From Chitinimonas arctica (GTDB lineage: Bacteria; Pseudomonadota; Gammaproteobacteria; Burkholderiales; Chitinimonadaceae), in assembly GCF_007431345.1 (NCBI RefSeq), contig NZ_CP041730.1:3596001-3660000 (forward strand): a DNA stretch of 64,000 bases. The letters are read 5' to 3'. The notes beneath the pieces are model-generated. The model made no database searches and was not told the DNA's origin. It saw only the letters and a list, made by a program, of their open reading frames with translations. Made by a program: the position numbers and the translations under genes. Below are positions 33,708 through 41,776 of this stretch, in pieces (position 1 is the stretch's first letter; the number at the start of each line of letters is the position of its first letter).

Positions 33708-34202
33708 TTAAGCCAGCTCGGCCTTTTCGATGATCACGCTTTCCACCGGTACATCCTGGTGCATGGCCTTGTTGCCGGTCTTGACGGCCTTGATGGCGTC
33801 GACCACGTCCTGGCCTTCCACCACCTTGCCGAACACGCAGTAGCCGAAGCCCTGGGTGGTTGCAGCGGTGTAATTGAGGAAGTTGTTGTTGCCGACATTG
33901 ATGAAGAACTGCGCGCTGGCCGAATGCGGATCCGGGGTGCGGGCCATGGCAACGGTGTACAGCTCGTTCTTCAGGCCGTTGGCGGCTTCGTTCTCGATCT
34001 GGTCGCGGGTTGCCTTCTGCTTCATATCGGCGCTGAAACCGCCGCCCTGGATCATGAAATCGTTGATGACGCGATGGAAGATGGTGCCGTCGTAATGGCC
34101 GGACTTTACGTACTCGGCAAAATTGGCGACGGTCTTGGGGGCCTTGGCTTCGTCCAGTTCGAGAACGATCAGGCCGAAGTTGGTGTGCAGTTTGGCGCGC
34201 AT
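33708..34202 (-). CDS. ppiB: Cytoplasmic peptidyl-prolyl cis-trans isomerase B
   Basis: A 164-residue cyclophilin without signal peptide: FHRVINDFMIQGGGF, ARTPDPHSASAQFFINVG and FGYCVFGKVVEGQDVVD are the catalytic blocks (Arg of HRV, Phe/Gln, with the Trp replaced as in bacterial cyclophilins). It speeds proline isomerisation during folding. It follows its periplasmic paralogue by 21 bases. Confidence 0.96.
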   Translation of the reverse strand: MRAKLHTNFGLIVLELDEAKAPKTVANFAEYVKSGHYDGTIFHRVINDFMIQGGGFSADMKQKATRDQIENEAANGLKNELYTVAMARTPDPHSASAQFFINVGNNNFLNYTAATTQGFGYCVFGKVVEGQDVVDAIKAVKTGNKAMHQDVPVESVIIEKAELA

Positions 34203-34223
34203 GGGAGCTTGCTTTCTAAAGGG

Positions 34224-34847
34224 TTATTGTTTGGCTGGTTCGACGGCAGGGGTGGTGGCCGCCGCCGGGGCTGCGATCTTCATTTCCGGGATCTGCTTGG
34301 CGGACTTGATCACCACCGGCTGGCTGGGGACATCGCGCATGCCATTGAGGGTGCTGGTGGGGACGGTGCCGATCTTCTGCACCACGTCCATGCCCTTCAC
34401 GACCTTGCCGAACACGGCGTAGCCCCATTCGCGGCCATTGCTTTCGCTACGGAAATCCAGCGCGGCGTTGTCGTTCAGATTGAAATAGAACTGTGCGCTG
34501 GCGCTGTGCGGTGCTCCCATCCGGGCCATGGCCAAGGTGCCGGTCAGATTGGAAAGGCCGTTCTTGGCTTCATTCTGGATGGTCTTGTCGGTGGGTTTTT
34601 CCTGCATATCCGCGGTGAAGCCGCCGGCCTGGGCGACGAAGCCGGGGATGACGCGATGAAAGATGGTGCCGTTGTAATGGCCCTTCTTGACGTACTTGAG
34701 GAAATTCTCGACCGATAACGGTGCTTTTTCGGGGTAAAGCTCCACATCGATCTCGCCCTGGTTGGTGCTGAAGCGAACCATGGGATTGGCGGCCAGGGCC
34801 AAGGGGGCCAGCAGGGTGAGTGCGAGACTGAACAGGAATTTTTTCAT
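34224..34847 (-). CDS. ppiA: Periplasmic peptidyl-prolyl cis-trans isomerase (PpiA-like)
   Basis: A 207-residue cyclophilin with signal peptide MKKFLFSLALTLLAPLALA. FHRVIPGFVAQAGGF, GAPHSASAQFYFNLNDN and WGYAVFGKVVKGMDVVQ are the catalytic blocks. The C-terminal 20 residues (APAAATTPAVEPAKQ) form a low-complexity Ala/Pro tail beyond the usual domain. Tandem with ppiB and transcribed first. Confidence 0.95.
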   Translation of the reverse strand: MKKFLFSLALTLLAPLALAANPMVRFSTNQGEIDVELYPEKAPLSVENFLKYVKKGHYNGTIFHRVIPGFVAQAGGFTADMQEKPTDKTIQNEAKNGLSNLTGTLAMARMGAPHSASAQFYFNLNDNAALDFRSESNGREWGYAVFGKVVKGMDVVQKIGTVPTSTLNGMRDVPSQPVVIKSAKQIPEMKIAAPAAATTPAVEPAKQ

Positions 34848-35012
34848 GTTGGCCGGGCATATGTGGTTTATGAAGGCTTGGATATTATCACAGCGCTAGC
34901 CGGCGCTTTACACCGGCCCCGCTTGCCTAAATGGCTACCCGGAATGAATACGGCCACCGCTGGGCGGCTTCCACGCTATGATTGCGGCTCTTCAATCCGC
35001 CGGGAGCGACGT

Positions 35013-35630
35013 ATGGACAAGCTGATCACCGAATTCGACCGCGCCCTGCGTACCGTGTTCGCCCCAGCCGCCAGCCAGCGCCCCCATCCGGATGCGGACG
35101 TGCCCGAAGCGGCCCTGGATAGCGCCCAGAAGCGCCATGCCGCCGGCCTGATGCGGGTGAATCATTGCGGCGAGGTCTGTGCCCAGGCGCTTTATCAAGG
35201 CCAGGCTCTGACCGCCCATGATCCGGCCACCAGGCAAGCCTTGCAGCAAGCGGCCGACGAGGAGGTCGAACATCTGGCCTGGACCGAACGGCGCATTGCC
35301 GAACTGGGTGGCCGGCAAAGTCTGCTGAACCCGCTGTGGTATGCCGGCTCGCTGGCCATGGGTGTGGCCGCCGGCTTGGTGGGCGACCGCTACAACCTGG
35401 GTTTCCTGGCGGAAACCGAACGGCAGGTGGCCGAACATCTGCAGCATCATTTGGGTAGCTTGCCGGTCGAGGATGCGCGCAGCCGCGCCATCGTCAGCCA
35501 GATGCATGCCGATGAGACCGAACATGCCAGGATGGCGACCGAGCTGGGCGCTGCCGATATGCCGCTGCCGGCTCGGGCGGCGATGCGGGCCGTCTCCCGC
35601 GTGATGACTACACTGTCTTATCGCGTCTGA
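35013..35630 (+). CDS. coq7: Coq7-type demethoxyubiquinone hydroxylase
   Basis: A 205-residue di-iron protein of ubiquinone synthesis (hydroxylation at C-6). RVNHCGEVCAQALYQGQ, EEVEHLAWTERR and DETEHARMATELG provide the E...ExxH...E...ExxH ligands. Betaproteobacteria use Coq7 in place of UbiF, which fits the lineage. ATG 35013 has a GGGAGC ribosome site upstream and gives the usual MDKLI start. Confidence 0.95.
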   Translation: MDKLITEFDRALRTVFAPAASQRPHPDADVPEAALDSAQKRHAAGLMRVNHCGEVCAQALYQGQALTAHDPATRQALQQAADEEVEHLAWTERRIAELGGRQSLLNPLWYAGSLAMGVAAGLVGDRYNLGFLAETERQVAEHLQHHLGSLPVEDARSRAIVSQMHADETEHARMATELGAADMPLPARAAMRAVSRVMTTLSYRV

Positions 35631-35680
35631 CTTTTTTGTTGCGTCATCCGTCCGTCGTCTGGCCTTGATGGCCGGGGTGG

Positions 35681-36970
35681 ATGTCTTCTTTTGCCAAGAA
35701 AAACATGTTCCGTAATCGCCTGACCGGTTTATGGCGGAATCCCGATTTCGTGCGTCTATGGCTTGCCCAGGGCATTTCCGATTTCGGTTCCTATATTTCG
35801 CACCTTGCCTTGCCGCTGACCGCGGCCGTGCTGCTGCATGCCACGCCCATGCAGATGGGCGTGTTGTCCGCCATCGAAGTGTTGCCCTTTGCCCTGTTCA
35901 GCTTGCACGCGGGGGTATTGATAGACCGCGTGCGGCGCATGCCGCTTATGCTGCTGCGCGATCTGGTATGCGGGCTGGCCTTGCTGGTCGTCCCCCTGGC
36001 CGCCTGGGGCGGCTGGCTCACCATGCCGGTACTGTGGGTGGTCGGTTTTATCTGCATGAGCGGCGAGGTGGTAGGCGGTTCGGCCCATCAGAGCTATGTG
36101 GCGGGCCTGATCGGCAAGGATAGGCTGGTCGAGGCGCACAGCAAGTTCATGGCGACCTCGTCGACGGCGCAGGTTACCGCGCCCGGCCTGGCAGGCTTAC
36201 TGATCCAGTGGTTCAGCGCGCCCTTGGCGATTCTCTTCAATGCCACTTCGTTTATCGTTTCGGCCTTGATCCTGCGCACCATCCGTGCGACGGAGCCGGC
36301 GCCGGAGCCGCGTGCGGCCGATGTGTCGGCCTGGAGCGAGATCAAGGCGGGCCTGCGGCTGGTATGGGACATGCCGCTCCTGCGGGCCTTCGCCATACAG
36401 ACCTCGCTGTGGCAGTTGCTCAACTATATGTTGGCGGCCGTGCTGGTCCTGTTCGCCAACCGCGAGCTGGGCCTGGATGCCGGGCAGCTCGGTGTCGGCT
36501 ATATGCTGGGTGGCTTGGGTAGCCTGGCGGCCGCGCTCAGTGCGGAAACCATCGGCCGGCGCCTGGGTATCGGGCCCGCCATCGGCTGGGGCTTCGTCGC
36601 CACGGCTCTGGCATGGATAGGCTTCAGCCTGATCCCGACCGCAGGCGGCTTGGCCATGCTGTGGTTCAGTCTTTGCCAAGGCCTGTTCGCATTCGGCGCC
36701 ACGCAGTTCTCCATCAACTACCTGGCCGCCCGCGCGGCGGTCACGCCGGATGCGCTGCTGGGCCGCATGATCGCCACCATGCGCTTCCTGACCGTCGCCC
36801 CGGCGCCGCTGGGGGCGTTGGCCGGCGGCGCCCTGGCCAGCGGACTTGGCCTGCGCGCGGCGCTCTACGTGATCGGCGGCCTGGGCGCGCTGCTGGCCTG
36901 GCATGCGCTGAAGCGCTCGCCGGCCAGATTGCTGATGACTTTGCCCAAGCGCACCGTGGTGGAAAGTTAA
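35681..36970 (+). CDS. MFS transporter, MFS_3 (enterobactin exporter-like) type
   Basis: A 429-residue protein with 12 predicted helices; the first domain starts FVRLWLAQGISDFGSYISHL and the loop after helix 2 reads HAGVLIDRVRRMPLML, the MFS loop motif. NATSFIVSALILR is typical of MFS_3 proteins. Substrate unknown; family members export siderophores or drugs. ATG 35681 is used; ATG 35705 is possible. The last bases overlap the convergent OsmC gene. Confidence 0.9.
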   Translation: MSSFAKKNMFRNRLTGLWRNPDFVRLWLAQGISDFGSYISHLALPLTAAVLLHATPMQMGVLSAIEVLPFALFSLHAGVLIDRVRRMPLMLLRDLVCGLALLVVPLAAWGGWLTMPVLWVVGFICMSGEVVGGSAHQSYVAGLIGKDRLVEAHSKFMATSSTAQVTAPGLAGLLIQWFSAPLAILFNATSFIVSALILRTIRATEPAPEPRAADVSAWSEIKAGLRLVWDMPLLRAFAIQTSLWQLLNYMLAAVLVLFANRELGLDAGQLGVGYMLGGLGSLAAALSAETIGRRLGIGPAIGWGFVATALAWIGFSLIPTAGGLAMLWFSLCQGLFAFGATQFSINYLAARAAVTPDALLGRMIATMRFLTVAPAPLGALAGGALASGLGLRAALYVIGGLGALLAWHALKRSPARLLMTLPKRTVVES

Positions 36971-37406
36971 TCGGCGGCTTGCGTGGCCTCGCCAACCTCG
37001 ACCACCTCGAAGTCGTGGGTGATGGCCGCGCTCTTGCCCAGCATGATCGAGGCTGAACAGTACTTGTCCGCCGACAGGTCGATGGCGCGCTTGACCTGGT
37101 CGTGTTTCAGATTGCGTCCGGTCACCACGAAATGCATATGGATACGGGTGAACACCTTGGGGTCGGTGTCGGCCCGCTCGGCGTCCAGTTGCACTTCGCA
37201 GTCGATCACGTCGGCACGGCTTTTCTTGAGGATGGCGATCACATCGAAGGCGGTGCAGCCGCCGGTACCCATCAGCAGCATTTCCATCGGCCGGGGGCCG
37301 AGATTTTGTCCGCCCGCGGCGGGGCGCCATCCATCAGTACGGCATGTCCCGATTCACTTTGTGCCAGAAAACTGACGTTCTCTATCCATTTGATGCGAGC
37401 GCGCAT
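36967..37406 (-). CDS. OsmC/YhfA-family protein, 1-base frameshift at 37321-37324
   Basis: From ATG 37406 the frame reads MRARIKWIENVSFLAQSESG up to MDGAP, then breaks; the rest of the protein (GGQNLGPRPMEMLLMG, GCTAFDVIAILKKSR) is in the next frame down to 36967. One more C in the C4 run (plus strand G4, 37321-37324) restores a 146-residue OsmC-like protein with the Cys of GTGGCTAFD and the second Cys of KYCSASIML. OsmC proteins reduce organic peroxides using two cysteines; the YhfA branch function is less clear. Without repair only a 106-residue fragment from 37287 is open. Confidence 0.85.
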
Positions 37407-37625
37407 CGCGTCTCCTTACTGGGGTGGGAAGGGATGGTAATTGCGGCGGTGCGCAAGATTACCAAGATAAAACCGGCACATCATGGTACGTAACTGTAGC
37501 AAATGTTGATGTATCAACGGAAAACAGCGTAATTGACGTGTAATTTTATTTCTATAGGACCATTTTATGGCGCACTGCACAAAAAACGGCTTGCGCGGTC
37601 CGTAAGCTTCACGTACTATTCGAAC

Positions 37626-37729
37626 TGCATTGAGGCGGTACACGCAATGTGTGTGCTTTGATGTTGTCTCCTCCATCCTCCTTTTTTGGTGGAATTACGC
37701 GCAAGCCCAGATGGCTTGCGCTTTTTTTT
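37626..37729 (+). ncRNA. Candidate small RNA with anti-SD-like C/U tracts
   Basis: The 560-base gap between OsmC and rplM has no credible gene. It holds a promoter-like pair TTGCGC (37591-37596) - 17 bp - TACTAT (37614-37619) and, about 80 bases on, a very good terminator. The transcript between would be about 104 bases, with CTCCTCC and CCTCCTT tracts (37660-37685) able to pair with ribosome sites, as in C/U-rich sRNAs. It could also be an rplM leader attenuator. The upstream part (37430-37590) is lower in GC and shows nothing else. Confidence 0.45.
37699..37729 (+). terminator. Strong Rho-independent terminator upstream of rplM
   Basis: GCGCAAGCC - CAGAT - GGCTTGCGC followed by eight T. 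Perfect 9-bp stem. No gene on this strand precedes it, which implies an untranslated transcript or an attenuator. Confidence 0.92.
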
Positions 37730-37899
37730 GTCCAGCTGCTTGAGGATCTTTCGGGTAAACTCCGGCGAACATCGCTAGGGACCCGATGGCAGACAACACC
37801 AGCGCCGCGGTATTTTGTACCCTTTGCAAGGCCTCTATATGTAATAACCCCCGTGCGCGCCCCTGGGTGGCGCGACTTTGCTATCATCTCTCGTTCGGT

Positions 37900-37929
37900 T
37901 TGACAGCGCCTTGTTTTCTCAAATAGAAT
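37900..37929 (+). promoter_or_regulatory. Sigma-70 promoter of rplM-rpsI
   Basis: Consensus -35 TTGACA (37900-37905), 18-bp spacer, -10 TAGAAT (37924-37929), about 40 bases before the rplM ATG. A strong promoter suits ribosomal protein genes. Confidence 0.75.
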
Positions 37930-37969
37930 GCGCGACTTTCCGTAAATCGAACGAATCTGGAAGAGCCGT

Positions 37970-38398
37970 ATGAAAACCTTCTCCGCCAAGCCGCACGAGG
38001 TAGAGCACGAATGGTTCGTGGTTGACGCCGCCGACAAAGTGCTCGGTCGCCTCGCCGCTGAAATCGCTCGTCGCCTTCGTGGCAAGCATAAAGCTATCTA
38101 CACCCCGCACGTTGACACCGGTGACTTTATCGTCGTCGTCAACGCCGGCAAACTGCGCGTGACCGGCGACAAGGCACAGCAGAAGACGTACTATCGCCAC
38201 TCGGGCTACCCCGGCGGTATCTACGAGCGTTCCTTCACCGAAATGCAGGAACGTTTCCCCGAGCGCGTGCTCGAAAAGGCTGTCAAGGGCATGCTGCCCA
38301 AGGGCCCGCTCGGTTACGCCATGATCAAGAAACTCAAGGTCTACGCTAGCGCAGAGCATCCGCACGCCGCGCAACAGCCCAAAGTCCTTGAAGTCTAA
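37970..38398 (+). CDS. rplM: 50S ribosomal protein L13
   Basis: A 142-residue L13: TFSAKPHEVEHEWFVVDAAD, VLGRLAAEIARRLRGKHKA, and GMLPKGPLGYAMIKKLKVYA are family blocks. Early assembly protein of the large subunit. Starts with a typical ATG after an AGAGCC region and is followed by rpsI after 27 bases, the near-universal rplM-rpsI operon. Confidence 0.98.
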   Translation: MKTFSAKPHEVEHEWFVVDAADKVLGRLAAEIARRLRGKHKAIYTPHVDTGDFIVVVNAGKLRVTGDKAQQKTYYRHSGYPGGIYERSFTEMQERFPERVLEKAVKGMLPKGPLGYAMIKKLKVYASAEHPHAAQQPKVLEV

Positions 38399-38425
38399 TT
38401 ACGACCAGATACAAGGACTGAAAAA

Positions 38426-38818
38426 ATGGTTGGCAAGTATTACTACGGTACCGGTCGTCGCAAGAGCGCTGTCGCTCGCGTGTTTATGGCCAAGGGTTCG
38501 GGCAAGATCGTCGTCAACGGCAAGCCGCTGGACGAATATTTCTCGCGTGAAACCGGTCGCATGGTTGTTCGTCAGCCCCTGGCGTTGACCCAAAGCCTCG
38601 AATCCTTCGACATTATGGTTAATGTCGAAGGCGGCGGTGAAACCGGTCAAGCCGGCGCGCTGCGCCACGGCATCACCCGCGCCCTGATCGAATTCGACGC
38701 CACGCTGAAGTCGGCGCTGTCGAAGGCCGGTCTGGTGACCCGCGATGCGCGTGAAGTCGAACGTAAGAAGGTCGGTCTGCGCAAGGCCCGCCGCGCAAAG
38801 CAATTCTCGAAGCGTTAA
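38426..38818 (+). CDS. rpsI: 30S ribosomal protein S9
   Basis: A 130-residue S9: YYYGTGRRKSAVARVFMAKG, GGGETGQAGALRHGITRAL and the C-terminal basic tail ending KQFSKR, which reaches into the decoding P site. Second gene of the rplM operon, followed by a terminator. Confidence 0.98.
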   Translation: MVGKYYYGTGRRKSAVARVFMAKGSGKIVVNGKPLDEYFSRETGRMVVRQPLALTQSLESFDIMVNVEGGGETGQAGALRHGITRALIEFDATLKSALSKAGLVTRDAREVERKKVGLRKARRAKQFSKR

Positions 38819-38880
38819 GCGCGCAAGCGTTTCGCAACGGAATTCGCACGAAGATTCGTTCGAGTACGTCGGCGCAAGCC

Positions 38881-38918
38881 GGAAAAAAGCCGTCAGCTTA
38901 TCCCTGGCGGCTTTTTCC
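38881..38918 (+). terminator. Terminator of the rplM-rpsI operon
   Basis: GCCGTCAG paired to CTGGCGGC (one G-T pair), flanked by an A tract and a T tract, 63 bases after the rpsI stop. Confidence 0.85.
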
Positions 38919-39034
38919 ATTGGGTCTATCTATCCGGCATATTGGCGAATCGATGTATCATCGCCCCGAGCGCGCCGGGTGTCGCGCAACAAACAATTGC
39001 CCCGAGCCCAGGCTCGGGTAGGAGGGGTACGATC

Positions 39035-40063
39035 ATGGTCAAGGTAGGCATAGTCGGCGGTACCGGTTACACCGGCGTGGAGTTGATGCGCTTGCTGGCG
39101 CGTCACGATGGCGTCAGCTTGCACGCGATCACTTCGCGCAAGGAAGCCGGCATGCCGGTAGCCGAGATGTATCCCAGCCTGCGCGGCCATGTCGACCTGG
39201 CTTTTTCCACGCCGCAGGACGCACAGCTGCAGCAGTGCGACGTGGTGTTCTTCGCCACCCCGAACGGCATTGCCATGAGCGAGGCGACCGCCCTCCTGGA
39301 TGCCGGCGTGCGGGTCATCGACCTGGCAGCCGATTTCCGTATCCGGGACGTTGCCGAATGGGAGAAATGGTATGGCATGAGCCACGCCAGCCCGGCCCTG
39401 GTGGCCGAGGCGGTCTATGGCCTGCCGGAAGTCAACCGCGAGGCGATCCGGCAGGCGCGCTTGATCGCCAATCCCGGTTGCTACCCCACGGCGGTGCAGT
39501 TGGGCTTCCTGCCTTTGATCGAGGCGGGCGTGGTGAATGCCGAGAGCTTGATCGCCGATTGCAAATCGGGCGTGTCGGGCGCGGGGCGCAAGGCGGAGGT
39601 GCATGCCTTACTTTGCGAGGCCGGCGATAATTTCAAGGCTTACGGGGTAGCGGGACACCGCCATCTGCCGGAAATCAGGCAGGGTTTGGCGAGTGCCGGC
39701 GGCGCTCCGATAGGGCTGACCTTCGTGCCGCATCTGACCCCCATGATCCGCGGCATTCATGCGACCTTGTACGCTCGCCTGAACCGGGATGTCGATGTGC
39801 AAGCCCTGTTCGAGCAGCGTTACGCGCAAGAGCGATTCGTCGATGTCATGCCGGCCGGCAGCTTGCCCGAGACCCGTTCCGTACGGGGTGGCAACACCTG
39901 TCGGATCGCGGTGCACCGGCCGCAAGGCGGCGATACCGTGGTGGTGCTGTCGGTGATCGACAACCTGGTCAAGGGCGCCGCCGGCCAAGCCATCCAGAAT
40001 ATGAACCTGATGTTCGGCCTGCCCGAGGGGCAAGGCCTGGATATCGTCCCCTTGCTGCCGTAA
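39035..40063 (+). CDS. argC: N-acetyl-gamma-glutamyl-phosphate reductase
   Basis: A 342-residue enzyme of arginine synthesis (third step). NADP-binding GIVGGTGYTGVELMRLL at the N-terminus; the catalytic Cys is in IANPGCYPTAVQLG near residue 149, and GHRHLPEI holds the conserved His. ATG 39035 follows TAGGAGGGG and a small palindrome (CCCGAGCC-CA-GGCTCGGG, 39001-39018) that may fold near the ribosome site. Longer frame upstream is not family-like. Confidence 0.97.
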   Translation: MVKVGIVGGTGYTGVELMRLLARHDGVSLHAITSRKEAGMPVAEMYPSLRGHVDLAFSTPQDAQLQQCDVVFFATPNGIAMSEATALLDAGVRVIDLAADFRIRDVAEWEKWYGMSHASPALVAEAVYGLPEVNREAIRQARLIANPGCYPTAVQLGFLPLIEAGVVNAESLIADCKSGVSGAGRKAEVHALLCEAGDNFKAYGVAGHRHLPEIRQGLASAGGAPIGLTFVPHLTPMIRGIHATLYARLNRDVDVQALFEQRYAQERFVDVMPAGSLPETRSVRGGNTCRIAVHRPQGGDTVVVLSVIDNLVKGAAGQAIQNMNLMFGLPEGQGLDIVPLLP

Positions 40064-40073
40064 GCGCGCCGCG

Positions 40074-40796
40074 ATGATAGGGCGCTGGAAGCGACGCGGT
40101 AACCATCTAGCCACCGCCAAGCTGGCGGTCAAGCGGCATCTTTCCTGGTATGCCCAGCTTGGGCTGGCGGTGCTCCTGCTGGCGGTGTTGCTGGGTGGTG
40201 GGCTGGCGGTCTACCGCTATGGCGAAAACGAAGGAAGGCAGAGCCGGGAGACCCTGCTGGCAGTGCGGGGTGCCTCATTGCAGGCAGGGCGCGCCGTGGC
40301 TGAATTGGCGGAGTCCCGCCAGCGCGCCATGAACCTGGAACAGCAATTGCGTCTGGAAATGGCCACCCGCGATACGCTATCCAAACAAATATCCCAATTG
40401 CAGACCGACAATGGTGCACTGCGCGAGCAGATCGCTTTCTATGAGTCGCTGCTGACCAAGACCGACCGTGCCCCGGCGCTGGCCATCGATCAGCTGCGGG
40501 TCGAGGCGCTGACGCCGGGCCACTACCGCCTGCGCGCCACCCTGGTGCAGGGCCAGTCCAGCCAGGAGCCGTTCCGCGGCGAAGCCGATTTCCGCCTGGT
40601 TTTCGAAAGAGCAGGCCGTAGAGAGACGGTAAACTGGCCATCCCCGAGGTTGCAGTTGGCAGTTTCGCGCTTTACGCAGTTGGAGAAGGAAACCGAGCTA
40701 CCCGTAGACGCGAAGCTCAAACAGGTGGAATTGCGCGTGTATGCGGCCGGCGACAGCCGTGTCCGGCTGTCACGCATCTATGATGTGAAAGGATAA
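40074..40796 (+). CDS. DUF6776-family membrane-anchored coiled-coil protein
   Basis: A 240-residue protein: cytoplasmic basic N-terminus, one transmembrane helix (LGLAVLLLAVLLGGGLAVY), a coiled coil (about residues 75-125, rich in Gln/Leu), then a beta-rich periplasmic domain. This is the DUF6776 protein found between argC and a bactofilin gene in many betaproteobacteria. The linked bactofilin suggests a role in cell shape or envelope organisation, which is inference. Confidence 0.85.
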   Translation: MIGRWKRRGNHLATAKLAVKRHLSWYAQLGLAVLLLAVLLGGGLAVYRYGENEGRQSRETLLAVRGASLQAGRAVAELAESRQRAMNLEQQLRLEMATRDTLSKQISQLQTDNGALREQIAFYESLLTKTDRAPALAIDQLRVEALTPGHYRLRATLVQGQSSQEPFRGEADFRLVFERAGRRETVNWPSPRLQLAVSRFTQLEKETELPVDAKLKQVELRVYAAGDSRVRLSRIYDVKG

Positions 40797-40799
40797 TCC

Positions 40800-41228
40800 G
40801 TGTTCGGGAACAATAAACAAAAAGCAACCAACCGCATAGACAGCCTGATCGGACTGGAAACCCGCATCACCGGCAACCTGACCTTTACCGGCGGCTTGCG
40901 GGTGGATGGCGAGGTGGTGGGCAATGTCACCGCCGATGCGGACGATAAGCAAAGCACCCTGGTGGTCAGCGAGAAGGCTCGTATCAATGGCACGGTCAGG
41001 GTAGGACACCTGGTATTGAACGGCACCGTGGAAGGGCCGATCTACGCCGCCCATTACCTGGAGCTGCAGGCCAAATGCCACGTGCTGGGCGATGTGCACT
41101 ACCAGACCCTGGAAATGCATCCCGGTGCAGTGGTGTCGGGCCAGCTTATCCATCTGGCCGGCAAGGAGCAGCAAGTGCCCAAGATTGCCAAGCCAAACCA
41201 GCCGGCGGTTGAAAGTATTGCCGAGTGA
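40800..41228 (+). CDS. Bactofilin (polymer-forming cytoskeletal protein)
   Basis: A 142-residue bactofilin beginning at GTG 40800. SLIGLETRITGNLTFTGGLR begins the beta-helical core, with VDGEVVGNV and INGTVRVGHLVLNG as successive rungs. It polymerises without nucleotide and often anchors wall enzymes. It starts 3 bases after the DUF6776 stop, so the two form an operon, likely partners. Confidence 0.93.
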   Translation: MFGNNKQKATNRIDSLIGLETRITGNLTFTGGLRVDGEVVGNVTADADDKQSTLVVSEKARINGTVRVGHLVLNGTVEGPIYAAHYLELQAKCHVLGDVHYQTLEMHPGAVVSGQLIHLAGKEQQVPKIAKPNQPAVESIAE

Positions 41229-41342
41229 CCCCATCTAGATGATTGACCGCCTGATTCCGGCTTTTTCCGAAGCGCCTTAACAAAGCAAGAAATAGCGCGG
41301 ATAATTGCTGGTTAATTCATTGAATCTGTTGGAGTACCCGCC

Positions 41343-41693
41343 ATGAACGCAGCCGTAGAAGTCGAAACCCCCTTTGTTTTTACCGATAACGCCGCCGCCA
41401 AGGTGGCCGATCTGATCGCGGAAGAGGGGAACCCGGATCTCAAGCTGCGCGTTTTCGTCACGGGCGGTGGCTGTTCCGGCTTCCAGTACGGTTTTACCTT
41501 CGACGAAATCACCAACGAGGACGACACCCCGTTCACCAAGAACGGCGTCACCTTGCTGGTCGATCCGATGAGCTACCAGTACCTGGTCGGCGCTGAGATC
41601 GATTACGTGGAAAGCATCGAAGGATCGCAATTCACCATCAAGAACCCCAACGCCAGCTCCACCTGCGGCTGCGGGTCGTCCTTCTCGGTGTAA
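41343..41693 (+). CDS. erpA: Iron-sulfur cluster insertion protein ErpA
   Basis: A 116-residue A-type carrier with the three Cys ligands in GGGCSGFQYGF and CGCGSSFSV at the C-terminus. It passes Fe-S clusters to target enzymes, including isoprenoid-pathway IspG/H. TTGGAG lies before the ATG. Confidence 0.97.
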   Translation: MNAAVEVETPFVFTDNAAAKVADLIAEEGNPDLKLRVFVTGGGCSGFQYGFTFDEITNEDDTPFTKNGVTLLVDPMSYQYLVGAEIDYVESIEGSQFTIKNPNASSTCGCGSSFSV

Positions 41694-41733
41694 TCGGATG
41701 CACCACCGTCTCGCGACGGTGGTGGGCGTACAG

Positions 41734-41775
41734 AAATCCCGTCCCTCCCGGCCCTTGCCGAAACGGACGGGATTT
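41734..41775. terminator. Bidirectional terminator between erpA and the SDR gene
   Basis: AAATCCCGTCC and its exact complement GGACGGGATTT with a 20-base loop, followed by T6; the second stem falls just before the convergent SDR stop. A further hairpin (ACCACCGTC-TCGC-GACGGTGGT, near 41702-41722) lies directly after the erpA stop. Confidence 0.85.
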
Positions 41776-41776
41776 T

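Noticed and set aside
39001..39018. Terminator ahead of argC
   Set aside because: The 8-bp palindrome has no T tract and sits next to the argC ribosome site; at most a translational control hairpin.
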